DNA from: Bacteroidota bacterium | Lineage (GTDB): Bacteria; Bacteroidota; Bacteroidia; Cytophagales; Cytophagaceae | Assembly: GCA_023392125.1 (NCBI GenBank) | Contig: JAEVZS010000021.1 | Span: 20,057-84,056 of the forward strand | Direction: 5' to 3' | DNA: 64,000 nt | Shown here: in pieces, positions 18,009-27,498 of the stretch | Layout: the number at the start of each line of letters is the position of its first letter | Position numbering within the stretch: position 1 is the stretch's first letter | Notes under the pieces: generated by a model | Databases searched by the model: none | Told to the model about the DNA's origin: nothing | The model's input: the letters and a program-made list of their open reading frames with translations, nothing else | Program-made: the position numbers and the translations under genes

Positions 18009-19874
18009 ATGAATAAATACTGTTTTTTCTATATACTTTTTTTCTTATTCATAAGTAGCGATGTATTTGCCCAGATTACGATCAATCCATTGGTAAAAGA
18101 TCAGCAACAGCAAGAACGTTATAACAATACACTTCGAAACCGTACGGTGGCAGTATCCCCCATTGACACATTACCTTTTTTTGATGACTTTGCCGGTTAT
18201 AGCGGGCAGCCCAATCCTTCTCTTTGGGAAAGTGGCGGCGGAGTGCTTATCAACAATTCATACGGAATAAGCCCCCCCAGCATCAATGTGGCTACCTTCG
18301 ACGGTTTAAATCACAAAGGACTTCCATATAATACGAGCAACAAATATGCCCGGGGTCTGACCGATAAACTTACCTCGGTTCCGCTTAATCTGTCAGGATA
18401 TACTCCCAATGATTCACTTTATATCAGCTTTTTCTGGCAGGCAGGTGGCCTGGGAGAAAATCCGGATCCGGCAGATGGAGATTTTCTGAGACTGGATTTC
18501 AAAAACTCTTCCAATATATGGATTACTGTATGGCAGGAGCAGGATGAATCAACACCATTTATCCAGCATGTTATGCCAATTCTGGATCCCTCGTATTTTC
18601 ATGAAACATTCCAGTTCCGGTTTCAGAGTTACGGGAGCACCGCAGGCTCTTACGATATATGGAATCTGGATTATGTTTTTCTTAGTCCCGGACGTACCAG
18701 GGCTGATACAAACTATGCAGACATGGCTATTCAGACCTCTCCGGGCTCTATCCTGAAAGATTACTCAGCCCTTCCCTATCCGCAGTTTTTCAACCATCTG
18801 GATGCGGTAGTCAAAGATAAGCTGTCTTTCAGAGTGTATAACTTCAGTACTCCGGATGAATTATATCTTATGGATAACCCGCCCGAGAAGCTCAATAAAG
18901 TTACCGATGTATTAACCGGTGAACTTCTTGAGGAATTTGTTGTCCAGGGTTTTGCTTTTGGTAAAACCCATAATACGATTGAATGGACACCTGACTACAG
19001 TGCAATCAGGAACCTGGACAGACCATTAATTTTAAAATACTATATTGATCCGGAAGTAACCGACTCATCAATCTTTAAAGCCAATAATACTGTTACAGAC
19101 TCTACTTTCCTTCTGAACTATATGGCGTACGATGACCATATGGCTGAAGGAACTGTTGATTTATTTGATCTCAATGCCGGAATTGCTGCTCGTTATACAA
19201 CACTTGAACCCGATTCAATAATAGGAGTAGCCATTGATTTTCAACCAATAGGAAACAACCTTACCGGCTTTCCGATACAAATAAAATTATGGAAATCCGT
19301 CACTCCGGGTTCACCAAATGAAGAAGTGATAGCATCTGCTGAGACCGGACTTTCATATTCCTCGCAATACACTGTTGCCCGGTTTTATTTTGACAAGCCT
19401 TACCGGGTAGATGGTTCATTCTATATAGGATTTGAAGGCGAGTTTACTAATGAAACAATCAGTGTCGGGTTTGACATGAATACGAACAGCTCCGATAAAA
19501 TCGTATACAAAGAGGAAGGATTTTGGGTAACCCACAACGCCTTGGGAAAAATTCCCGGAAGTGTTATTATCCGTCCGATTTTTGGCGGGCACCATTATGC
19601 CGACATTCCTATTATTGGTATCAGACCGGAAATCCAACCACTTCAGGTCACTGTTTATCCAAACCCTTCATCCGGTCTTGTATCTCTCAAGGGACTGGTT
19701 CAGCATGTACGCATTTTCAATACTGCCGGACAGGAATTCTTTTCTGAAACATTCCCGGGCCAGGCTGAGATCAGAACGTTGGATTTACAGACTCTTCCTG
19801 CCGGAATTTATTATATGCATCTTTCGGGACAAAACAGTTATGTTACCCAAAAACTGATTCTGACTGATAATTAA
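18009..19874 (+). CDS. Secreted protein with T9SS type A sorting domain
   Basis: Signal peptide at 1-~24 (hydrophobic run ending SSDVFAQ). The N-terminal half has a jelly-roll-like region (FFDDFAGYSG; later FQFRFQSYGSTAGSYDIWNLDYVFL), typical of large conserved Cytophagales exported proteins. The C-terminal ~75 residues are the sorting domain: VTVYPNPSSGLVSL, VRIFNTAGQE, LPAGIYYMHL, YVTQKLIL. It is therefore exported through the outer membrane by T9SS and probably surface-anchored. No catalytic motif was recognised. ATG 18009 chosen because it precedes a normal signal peptide. Confidence 0.87.
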   Translation: MNKYCFFYILFFLFISSDVFAQITINPLVKDQQQQERYNNTLRNRTVAVSPIDTLPFFDDFAGYSGQPNPSLWESGGGVLINNSYGISPPSINVATFDGLNHKGLPYNTSNKYARGLTDKLTSVPLNLSGYTPNDSLYISFFWQAGGLGENPDPADGDFLRLDFKNSSNIWITVWQEQDESTPFIQHVMPILDPSYFHETFQFRFQSYGSTAGSYDIWNLDYVFLSPGRTRADTNYADMAIQTSPGSILKDYSALPYPQFFNHLDAVVKDKLSFRVYNFSTPDELYLMDNPPEKLNKVTDVLTGELLEEFVVQGFAFGKTHNTIEWTPDYSAIRNLDRPLILKYYIDPEVTDSSIFKANNTVTDSTFLLNYMAYDDHMAEGTVDLFDLNAGIAARYTTLEPDSIIGVAIDFQPIGNNLTGFPIQIKLWKSVTPGSPNEEVIASAETGLSYSSQYTVARFYFDKPYRVDGSFYIGFEGEFTNETISVGFDMNTNSSDKIVYKEEGFWVTHNALGKIPGSVIIRPIFGGHHYADIPIIGIRPEIQPLQVTVYPNPSSGLVSLKGLVQHVRIFNTAGQEFFSETFPGQAEIRTLDLQTLPAGIYYMHLSGQNSYVTQKLILTDN

Positions 19875-19878
19875 TCTT

Positions 19879-21015
19879 TTATTTCATAATAAATATAAAA
19901 GGCTGCGGACTGAAGGAAAGTATAAAAACAAGTATGGCAAACCAGCCCAAAAGCTTCCGGCCTGTTCCCAGAGGTTTTTCTGATACAGCTCCGGGATGGC
20001 CGGTACCCAGAAAACGTCCGATAATAAAAGCAAAAACCAGATAGCCCGGAAAACCATTCCAGTCAGGCCACCACTCCGCGACAGCATACTGAGTTACAAA
20101 AACAAGAACCGTCACAAGGGCATTATTGAGCGTGTTATCGGTAAGCTTGGCAAAGAAAACAATATAGAGAAATATCAGATAAAGCGGAGCAAAAACCAGA
20201 AAGTTTTCAAAAGTAGCCAGGGGAACAAACCCCTCCCACAAACTCATATTGAAGAGCCCTAACCCTCCGATGGCGATTAACAGAGTATAAAAAAATGAGG
20301 AAATGATTTTATGCTTTTTTCTTCCCAGAATTCCGTAAAGTACATGCCCGCCATCCAGCTGGCCAATAGGAAGCAAATTCAGCGCTGTAAAAAAGAGCGC
20401 TATAAATCCGGCCATTAGCAATGGATAATGTGCCATTTCATAACTATGGGGAATACGCGACTTGTCCTCAACAAGCACTTCCTCCATTATCTTGAAGAGC
20501 AGATTGTCTCCTACTGCCAGCACCGTAACCGAATCATTGGGCAAATCCTGATAGACATGATCCGCATAATTTTCTCCATATTGAGCATAATCCTTATGTA
20601 TGGTATATAGATAATCCAGAGGCGGCAGCGTAAGGAATGCATATACCAGAATACCGAAAGCAACAACAAAACCCGCCAGAGGACCGGCAATACCCACATC
20701 AAAAAACTGTTTTTTTGTCTGAGGCCGGCTTTCAATACGTATAAAAGCTCCGAGCGTACCAATCAGACCGATAAAGGGAATAAAGTACGGAAGACTGGCT
20801 TTTATTTTATACAAACGCGCTGTAATATAATGTCCGAACTCATGAACTGTCAGAATCAGAAGAAAAGGAATGGAAAACTTCATTCCTGAGAAAAAGAATT
20901 CATTCATATCCTTAACCGGAAGCCCCAGAAAATGGGCGCTGAAAAAAGTACAGGTACAAAAAGTTATAAGGAAAAGTCCGGTATGTATCAACCAGGTTTT
21001 AATTTTTTCAGGCAT
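19879..21015 (-). CDS. Site-2-type membrane metalloprotease (M50 family)
   Basis: Intramembrane zinc protease with several hydrophobic segments. HEFGH (near residue 58) provides the zinc ligands and catalytic Glu; LPIGQLDGGHVLYG is the third-ligand motif. 378 aa from ATG 21015 (MPEKIKTWLIHTG). The longer frame upstream lies inside the HAD gene, so I trimmed it. It overlaps the HAD stop by 8 bases and is probably translated from the same mRNA. Substrate unknown; no PDZ domain was evident. Confidence 0.92.
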   Translation of the reverse strand: MPEKIKTWLIHTGLFLITFCTCTFFSAHFLGLPVKDMNEFFFSGMKFSIPFLLILTVHEFGHYITARLYKIKASLPYFIPFIGLIGTLGAFIRIESRPQTKKQFFDVGIAGPLAGFVVAFGILVYAFLTLPPLDYLYTIHKDYAQYGENYADHVYQDLPNDSVTVLAVGDNLLFKIMEEVLVEDKSRIPHSYEMAHYPLLMAGFIALFFTALNLLPIGQLDGGHVLYGILGRKKHKIISSFFYTLLIAIGGLGLFNMSLWEGFVPLATFENFLVFAPLYLIFLYIVFFAKLTDNTLNNALVTVLVFVTQYAVAEWWPDWNGFPGYLVFAFIIGRFLGTGHPGAVSEKPLGTGRKLLGWFAILVFILSFSPQPFIFIMK

Positions 21016-21637
21016 TTTCAAGAAGTTCAATAATTGAATTAGGTGAAGGCTGCACATGCAGAGTATGTAGCCCGGCACTGGAAGCCCCTTCAAGATTTGG
21101 CAGCATATCATCAAGAAAAACGGTTTCCTCCGGTTTCAGCACACTGTCTTCACAGACAAGTTTATAGATCCCGACATCCGGTTTCACCATATTGACTTCA
21201 TATGAATAATACACTTTGTCGAATAGATCCCGCAAATTCCCGACACCACAACTATTGGCCAGAATATTGTTGACTTCCAGAATATGGGTATAGTTGGTAT
21301 TGCTCAATAAATAAAGGCGGTATTTTTTCCGAAGCCTGGACAAAAGATCAATCCGTTCGCGGGGAATATCCAGCAACAATGCATTCCAGGCCTGACGAAT
21401 CTCATCTTCCCCTGATTTCGGACAAAAAGCATTTCTAACCAGACTTAAAAACTCCTTTTCCTCCAGTTTTCCGGTTTCAAACCGGTAAAAAAGCTCTTCT
21501 TTTTTTACCCTGGCAAGGGTGTCTTCGTAACTCAGGCCGGCAAGGGTAGCCAGCGCACGATATGTCCTGTCAAAATCTATATTGATAATTACACCGCCAA
21601 GATCAAAAACAAGATTTTTTACTTTTGAAAACTCCAT
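21008..21637 (-). CDS. HAD-family hydrolase (YihX-like)
   Basis: Small-molecule phosphatase of the haloacid dehalogenase superfamily. Motif I is VFDLGGVIINID (first Asp nucleophile; the second Asp is replaced by Gly, as in some YihX-like proteins), motif II LLSNTN, and motif III/IV KPDVGIYK and VFLDDMLPN. About 209 aa from ATG 21637; an upstream ATG at 21655 is possible. First gene of a two-gene operon with the M50 protease. Confidence 0.9.
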   Translation of the reverse strand: MEFSKVKNLVFDLGGVIINIDFDRTYRALATLAGLSYEDTLARVKKEELFYRFETGKLEEKEFLSLVRNAFCPKSGEDEIRQAWNALLLDIPRERIDLLSRLRKKYRLYLLSNTNYTHILEVNNILANSCGVGNLRDLFDKVYYSYEVNMVKPDVGIYKLVCEDSVLKPEETVFLDDMLPNLEGASSAGLHTLHVQPSPNSIIELLENA

Positions 21638-21665
21638 ACAATATTCAACCTTCAAGTCAGATCAG

Positions 21666-21673
21666 CAAATATA
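21666..21673 (-). promoter_or_regulatory. -7 element for the HAD-M50 operon
   Basis: Perfect TATATTTG on the minus strand, 29 bases before ATG 21637. No clear TTG was found at the proper distance. Confidence 0.45.
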
Positions 21674-21721
21674 CATAAGATTTAAAAGTCTCAGGTAAAA
21701 TTAACATCCCTTATAGCACAT

Positions 21722-23959
21722 TCAGGCAACACCCTCCTGTACTCTTTTTTGGTGATTTAAGTAAGCCCTGATCTCAAAAAAACCTGCTTCATCACCCATT
21801 ACTGCTTTGATCCGGGATGCAGAAAGATCGCCGGCAGCGCATACCTGCTGTAATTTTTCCAAAACATTTTTTTCTACAAGCTTTTCGACCTCTACTTCTC
21901 CGGTCAGCACAAAACCATTCAGGTGATTCTCGATAGTAGATACAGCCAGTGAACGTTCTTCTGCAATCTCTACGATACTCTTTCCTTCCTTAAACAGTTC
22001 CAGTGTAAGACGCTTACTATCGCCCCTGACATATTTTGGCTCGCTTTTATCCGCAACTGACTCTCCCGGGTTATGCTGGTTTTGCGCTCTTCGAAGCCTG
22101 ATCTCATTCATAATATCCATAACATCCCGACCCATAATTCGTTCTCTGGCAATCATTTCTCCTTCTTTCAGACGTTCCTGCGTCAGTTTCACCGATTGTC
22201 TCAGAAGCTTCAGATCTGACAGATACTTTTTTGCTCTGGCTTTGTTTTTCATAAAAGCATAATGCTCTTCTATCTTATTAACCATCGAATCCTGTATCTG
22301 AGCAGTAAAATAGTTTACGGCAGCGCTTACTCTTTCACAAATACCTGTGTCAAAATTGTTGCTGTTACGGACAAACATCTGTTCGAGCTGACCGGCAAAT
22401 TTAAGCGCTGTAGTTCTTGCCTGATTTACCTGATCGATCAGATACAATGACAGTATCCGGGCTTCTTCAATAGCCGGTATTTTCCGGTTATCCATCTCCT
22501 GGTGGAAAGTAATCAGCACATTATTTAATCTGCCAAAATCAAACACCGACAACAGGGTATCTTTTATAAAATCCTGACGAGCCCGGTTCAATTCAGCATT
22601 TAAACCATCCTCTGATGCCTCAAATTCACTCCACGCTGCGACATCTGTATCTGTTATAACAGCCTCTGATGTAATTCTGGAATGCAAAACCAGTCCGGCA
22701 GGTGACCGTAACCGGCTCAATGCAACATATACCTGACCCGCTGCAAAAGAATGTCCGGCGTCTACAATGGCCCGGTCAAAAGTAAGCCCCTGACTTTTAT
22801 GAATCGTTATAGCCCAGGCAAGCCGGATCGGATATTGGGCTAATGTTCCGATTACTTCTTCCTCTATGCGATCTTTTTCTTTGTCCAGATTATAGCGCAC
22901 GTTTTCCCATGTTTCCTTCTTTACGGTAATCTCTTCGTGATCACCGGGGAAAGCAACAATGATCTCATCCCCTTTTATTTTTTTTACCGTTCCCAGCTTT
23001 CCGTTATAATACCTCTTCTGCTCACTGCTGTCATTTCTGACAAACATAATCAGAGCTCCTTCTTTCAGGCGAAGTTTTTCCTCCACAATTACGGTACTTG
23101 TGTTAAACTCTCCTTTGATTTCAGCCTCAAATGCATATAACTTTCCTTTCAGCTTATCCAGCTCTGTCTGATTGATCGTCTGTGCTCTCGCATTATGCGA
23201 AGTAAGCGTTACGTAAGGATCATTTCCTTCCGGCCTGTATCCCGGACGGTAAAAAGAATTGAGGTAACGATAATCCGCCTCTTCCAGCTCATTGGTGCGT
23301 ACGCGATTCAAAATACGTATGAAATCCGCATCACTCTGCCGGTAAATCTTTTTCAGTTCGATACAAACAGGCGGCGCCTCTGCAAAGACTCTGGCATGAA
23401 AAAAGAACTGTCCGGCATAATGCTCTTTCAGATGAGCTTTGTCAAAATCGGAAACTACGGGAGGAAGCTGAAACAAATCACCGATATAAACAACCTGAAC
23501 TCCTCCGAAAGGCAGATCGCTTCTCTTTCTGACAAAACGTAATACCGTGTCCACAGCATCCAGCGTATCAGGACGGACCATTGATACCTCATCTATCACA
23601 AGTACATCTATTTCTCTGATAAGCTCCCTTTTCGCACTACTAAGCCGCAAACGACTCAAAAGACCATTACGATCATACAGGGCTTCCTGAAAATGACTGC
23701 TTTTTAAGCCGGAAACAGCAGGTACATATGTACCTAAGGGTAATTGAAAAAAAGAATGAATTGTCACACCGCCCGCATTCATTGCAGCAACTCCGGTTGG
23801 AGCCACAACTACCAGCTTTTTAAGACTATCGGACTTAATATGTTTGAGAAAGGTTGTTTTACCTGTCCCAGCCTTCCCTGTAATAAATACATGCTTCGCG
23901 GTACAATTGACAAACTCAACCGCTAGATCAAAATAAGTATTGGTCTGATCTGATTTCAT
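21722..23959 (-). CDS. PIF1/RecD-like helicase with C-terminal HTH domain
   Basis: ATP-dependent DNA helicase of superfamily 1. Walker A GKAGTGKTTF, PTGVAAMNAGGVTIHSFF, Walker B LVIDEVSMV, a GDLFQLPPV motif, and a C-terminal helicase motif AWAITIHKSQGLTFDRAIVD with YVALSRLRS. The last ~100 residues (RLTLELFKEGKSIVEIAEERSL onward) form a helix-turn-helix unit of the type found at RecQ C-termini (HTH_40). 745 aa. Likely genome maintenance; it is alone on its strand. Confidence 0.92.
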   Translation of the reverse strand: MKSDQTNTYFDLAVEFVNCTAKHVFITGKAGTGKTTFLKHIKSDSLKKLVVVAPTGVAAMNAGGVTIHSFFQLPLGTYVPAVSGLKSSHFQEALYDRNGLLSRLRLSSAKRELIREIDVLVIDEVSMVRPDTLDAVDTVLRFVRKRSDLPFGGVQVVYIGDLFQLPPVVSDFDKAHLKEHYAGQFFFHARVFAEAPPVCIELKKIYRQSDADFIRILNRVRTNELEEADYRYLNSFYRPGYRPEGNDPYVTLTSHNARAQTINQTELDKLKGKLYAFEAEIKGEFNTSTVIVEEKLRLKEGALIMFVRNDSSEQKRYYNGKLGTVKKIKGDEIIVAFPGDHEEITVKKETWENVRYNLDKEKDRIEEEVIGTLAQYPIRLAWAITIHKSQGLTFDRAIVDAGHSFAAGQVYVALSRLRSPAGLVLHSRITSEAVITDTDVAAWSEFEASEDGLNAELNRARQDFIKDTLLSVFDFGRLNNVLITFHQEMDNRKIPAIEEARILSLYLIDQVNQARTTALKFAGQLEQMFVRNSNNFDTGICERVSAAVNYFTAQIQDSMVNKIEEHYAFMKNKARAKKYLSDLKLLRQSVKLTQERLKEGEMIARERIMGRDVMDIMNEIRLRRAQNQHNPGESVADKSEPKYVRGDSKRLTLELFKEGKSIVEIAEERSLAVSTIENHLNGFVLTGEVEVEKLVEKNVLEKLQQVCAAGDLSASRIKAVMGDEAGFFEIRAYLNHQKRVQEGVA

Positions 23960-24088
23960 AAATTATCGTTGCATAGTGGTTAAAAAGATTGAATATATCA
24001 AGATTTTAATCAAAAGACCACATCAGCGGATGATAAAACATCAAACAAAATATTAAAAGTCAAATACTTTTAAACAAAATCCGGACTC

Positions 24089-24114
24089 AACTATTTTTTT
24101 ATAAAAAAATAGTT
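24089..24114. promoter_or_regulatory. 26-bp perfect palindrome upstream of the phosphate locus
   Basis: AACTATTTTTTT-AT-AAAAAAATAGTT, perfectly self-complementary, ending 33 bases before the -7 element of the porin gene. The position suits an activator site; it could also form a hairpin. Confidence 0.5.
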
Positions 24115-24132
24115 AATCTATATACTCTACAA

Positions 24133-24180
24133 TTTCGATAGATAATATATATTTGCATAGTCTATAATATCGATAGTCTT
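24133..24180 (+). promoter_or_regulatory. Promoter region of the porin-pst locus with direct repeats
   Basis: Perfect -7 element TATATTTG at 24148-24155, without a TTG at the -33 distance. TCGATAG occurs at 24135-24141 and 24170-24176. ATAGTCT occurs at 24157-24163 and 24173-24179. The weak -33 plus repeats suggests an activator-dependent promoter (inference; PhoB is the obvious candidate). Confidence 0.5.
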
Positions 24181-24203
24181 AATAACATAATTCGAACCAC
24201 CAG

Positions 24204-25580
24204 ATGACAGTTAAGACCAGCCGAAAGAAGAATTATATCTTTCCTGCGATTCTTTTATCCCGGAAAGTCCAGGTGCTGATAGCAATCTGGTGCCTGGGAG
24301 AGCTTTATTCAAATGCCTATGGACTCAGTATGGATTCAGTGTATTATGAAGAATTTAGAATTGGCCTTGAATTTCGTCCCAGAACAGAATTCAGAAATGG
24401 TTACCGGCAGCTAAGAAATGATACTACCAGTGCCGCATTTTTTACTGATCAGCGAAGCCGGTTAAATATTACTTATCTTCGTCCGGGATTTATGTTTCAC
24501 ACATCTGTTCAGGACGTTCGTATCTGGGGAGAGCGCGATACCCGTTCAACAGACGGAACATTGCAGATCTTTGAGGCATACGTCGAAACCAATCTGGCAA
24601 AAGATGTCGCCGTCCGGATCGGCCGGCAAAAGATTATGTACGACAACCAGCGGCTTTTTGCTCAGAACAACTGGCGACAAAGCGGCGGGGCACATGATGC
24701 TGTGCGGTTTATTTATACAAAAAAGAGACTGTCTACCGAATTACTTGGTGCATTTAATCAAAATCAGGAACGTTTCTTTGGCACCACGTATAATCCGGAT
24801 TTCAAAAATTATAAAATTCTGCTTACGCACTTTCTGGTCTTCCAGCTATCAGACCACCTAAGCATTACAACCCTCAGCGCAATGGATGGTTATCAGCAGC
24901 TAACAGCTCCATCCACCAGCAAACGGTTTACCAGCGGGGGACGTATCACCTACACTCATAGCCGTGTTGATCTGACCATAGCCGCCTACTACCAGTATGG
25001 AAAAAATCCGGATAACATAAAAGTTCGGGCATACTACCTGCAGCCGGAGATACAGTATACAGCTTCTTCTCCCCTTCTCTTTCGCCTGGGCGCAGAGGTG
25101 TTCAGCGGCGATAACGGTAAAAAGAATACTACCGGGATCTCCCATTCATTTGATGCTTTGTATGGCGTAAATCACCGGTTTCTGGGCTCAATGGACTTTT
25201 TCACCCGTTTTCCTGTCGATTTCAACAATGCCGGTATTATTGCCCCCTACTTATTTACTTTTTATGACCTGACCAAAAAGCTTACCATCCGCGCAGACGA
25301 GCACCTGTTTTTTACACAAAATAACTTCGTACATAACGGGCAGGTGATCTCACCCTATCTCGGATTTGAAAATGATATCCTTCTGATATACACCCCGGTC
25401 AAGGCAACAGAAATCCAGCTTGGCTTTTCGTATGCTCTGGTAACCAGATCCATGACCTATATAAAAGGTGGCGGAAATCCTGATTTATTTAATACCTGGG
25501 CTTTTCTGATGATCACTTTTCAGCCTGAACTGTTTAGCTTCAAAAGAGAGACGGCTGCTGTCAGAAACAGGGAAATATAA
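24204..25580 (+). CDS. Outer-membrane beta-barrel of the alginate-export family, putative phosphate porin
   Basis: Long basic-hydrophobic signal region (to about residue 40), then a strand-rich protein with alternating aromatic patterns. Typical features are the RPRTEFRNGYR start, FTDQRSRLNITY, VRIGRQKIMYDNQRLFAQNNWRQ and the C-terminal FLMITFQPE. These match the Alginate_exp barrel family, which includes several anion or solute channels. Only 40 bases separate it from pstS. By position it should serve phosphate entry; the family does not prove that. Confidence 0.8.
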   Translation: MTVKTSRKKNYIFPAILLSRKVQVLIAIWCLGELYSNAYGLSMDSVYYEEFRIGLEFRPRTEFRNGYRQLRNDTTSAAFFTDQRSRLNITYLRPGFMFHTSVQDVRIWGERDTRSTDGTLQIFEAYVETNLAKDVAVRIGRQKIMYDNQRLFAQNNWRQSGGAHDAVRFIYTKKRLSTELLGAFNQNQERFFGTTYNPDFKNYKILLTHFLVFQLSDHLSITTLSAMDGYQQLTAPSTSKRFTSGGRITYTHSRVDLTIAAYYQYGKNPDNIKVRAYYLQPEIQYTASSPLLFRLGAEVFSGDNGKKNTTGISHSFDALYGVNHRFLGSMDFFTRFPVDFNNAGIIAPYLFTFYDLTKKLTIRADEHLFFTQNNFVHNGQVISPYLGFENDILLIYTPVKATEIQLGFSYALVTRSMTYIKGGGNPDLFNTWAFLMITFQPELFSFKRETAAVRNREI

Positions 25581-25620
25581 AATACTATTTTATTAACGAA
25601 TGCTTAAAACAACATATATT

Positions 25621-26604
25621 ATGAACAGACTTTCCGACTTTTCCATAGCATTACTCATCATCCTGATAAGCGGATTATCCGGATGCAACAGTAAAAAGAC
25701 ATCACAAAGCCTCGATTCCGGAGATTCAACCCAGCTGAAAGGTACGATTTCTCTTTCCGGAGCATTTGCACTGTATCCGCTGGCAAATATCTGGGCAGAA
25801 GAGTTTTCCAAGGTCTACCCAAACGTCCGGTTCAATATTTCTGCCGGCGGAGCCGGCAAAGGCATGTCTGATGCTCTGTCCGGCATGGTAGATCTCGGTA
25901 TGTTTAGCAGGGAAATCAAAGAAGAGGAAAAACAAAAAGGTGTCTGGTGGATAGCAGTATCCAGAGATGCAGTACTGCCAACCATTAGTGCAGCCAATCC
26001 GGTTCTTCAGCAGCTAAAGGAAACCGGCCTGTCCCGTGATGAGTTTGAAAAGATTTTTGTATCCGGAGAATTAACAACATGGGGTCAGGCTACTAATAGT
26101 CCTTCTCAGGAAAAAATCAATGTATATACACGCTCCGATGCAGCAGGCGCAGCAGAGGTCTGGGCCCAGTATGTCGGTGGTCAGAGTCAGGAAGCACTCA
26201 AAGGACTTGGAGTATATGGCGATCCGGGACTTGCTGAAGCTTTGAAAAAAGATAAAAACGGAATCGGCTTTAACAACATCATATATGTATATGATCTCCA
26301 TGGCAAGCAACGATATGACGGCATAGAAGTGGTGCCTATCGATATCAATAACAACGGTCAGATTGATGAGGATGAAAGATTTTACGACAATCTGAATACG
26401 GTAATTACCGCAATAGCTGAAGGTACGTACCCTTCGCCTCCTGCCCGGGAACTATATTTTGTCGCCAAAGGAAAACCTGAAAATAAAGCAACCACCGTAT
26501 TTCTCGAATGGGTACTGACCGAAGGACAAAAGTTTGTTCCGGATGCCGGATACATTCAGTTATCAGCCGACAATATACACTCTGAACTTACAAAACTGAA
26601 TTAA
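25621..26604 (+). CDS. pstS: Phosphate-binding lipoprotein PstS
   Basis: Periplasmic receptor of the high-affinity phosphate ABC transporter. Lipoprotein signal ending LSGLSGC. Family motifs GTISLSGAFALYPLANIWAEEF and SAGGAGKGMSDALSG are anion-binding loops. Start: ATG 25621 gives a standard signal peptide; ATG 25600 would add seven residues. Followed directly (0 bases) by pstC. Confidence 0.94.
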   Translation: MNRLSDFSIALLIILISGLSGCNSKKTSQSLDSGDSTQLKGTISLSGAFALYPLANIWAEEFSKVYPNVRFNISAGGAGKGMSDALSGMVDLGMFSREIKEEEKQKGVWWIAVSRDAVLPTISAANPVLQQLKETGLSRDEFEKIFVSGELTTWGQATNSPSQEKINVYTRSDAAGAAEVWAQYVGGQSQEALKGLGVYGDPGLAEALKKDKNGIGFNNIIYVYDLHGKQRYDGIEVVPIDINNNGQIDEDERFYDNLNTVITAIAEGTYPSPPARELYFVAKGKPENKATTVFLEWVLTEGQKFVPDAGYIQLSADNIHSELTKLN

Positions 26605-27495
26605 ATGAATTCTATCCGTTCTGTCAAAAACATTGCATCAAACAGCTGGATGACAATTGCAGTTGCAATAATACTGATTCTTCCTTTTGCTCTTCTTGTC
26701 GGACTCATATGGAAAGCAATACCCGTATTGAAAGCAACTCCGGTTTTTGAGCTGCTTTTCTCTGACAACTGGCAGCCCGGACAAGGCAAGTTTGGTTTCT
26801 TTGCCTTTATTGTAAGCTCGGTCATGGTTTCTTTCATCGGAGTTCTGATTATGATTCCGCTGGGCTTATTTCCTGCCATCTATCTGACGCAGTTTGCCTC
26901 CAGATCTTTTTTGTCGGTTATGCGTTCTGTCATAGATGTACTGGCTGGCATCCCTTCTGTTATTCATGGTGTATGGGGGGTGCTGATTGTTGTACCCTTC
27001 GTAAGCAATTTTCTTGCTCCTCTTTTTGGTAAAGAATCGGCCGGCTATACCATAGTAGCCGGTGGTATTGTGCTTGCAGTGGCCGTTATTCCCTATGTAT
27101 TACACATGCTTCTTGAGGTTTTCCGGACCATTCCGATAGAGCTGAAAGAAGTATCTCTTTCGCTTGGCACTACCTATTGGGAGACTATTAAGAAAGTAGT
27201 ATTAAAAAAGGCCAGCCCTGCCATAATTGTAGTCTATGTTCTGGGGCTGTCAAAAGCATTCGGAGAAACCATTGCTGTTCTCATGGTTGTTGGTAACGTA
27301 GTAAAAATCCCGAAGAGTCTGTTTGACCCCGGATATCCCCTTCCGGCTCTCATTGCCAATAACTACGGAGAGATGTTGTCTATTCCGATGTATGATTCCG
27401 CACTTCTGTTCTCTGCTCTTTTGCTGTTTCTGATTGTTCTGCTTTTCAATCTGACAGGCCGGTTTATTATTTCCAAAACAGAAACACTGTATTAA
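26605..27495 (+). CDS. pstC: Phosphate ABC permease PstC
   Basis: Inner-membrane subunit with about six membrane helices. The coupling-helix region that contacts PstB reads ELKEVSLSLGTTYWETIKKV, the EAA-type motif. FPAIYLTQFASRSF and GIPSVIHGVWG are typical of PstC. The ATG immediately follows the pstS stop codon. Confidence 0.95.
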   Translation: MNSIRSVKNIASNSWMTIAVAIILILPFALLVGLIWKAIPVLKATPVFELLFSDNWQPGQGKFGFFAFIVSSVMVSFIGVLIMIPLGLFPAIYLTQFASRSFLSVMRSVIDVLAGIPSVIHGVWGVLIVVPFVSNFLAPLFGKESAGYTIVAGGIVLAVAVIPYVLHMLLEVFRTIPIELKEVSLSLGTTYWETIKKVVLKKASPAIIVVYVLGLSKAFGETIAVLMVVGNVVKIPKSLFDPGYPLPALIANNYGEMLSIPMYDSALLFSALLLFLIVLLFNLTGRFIISKTETLY

Positions 27496-27498
27496 ACA

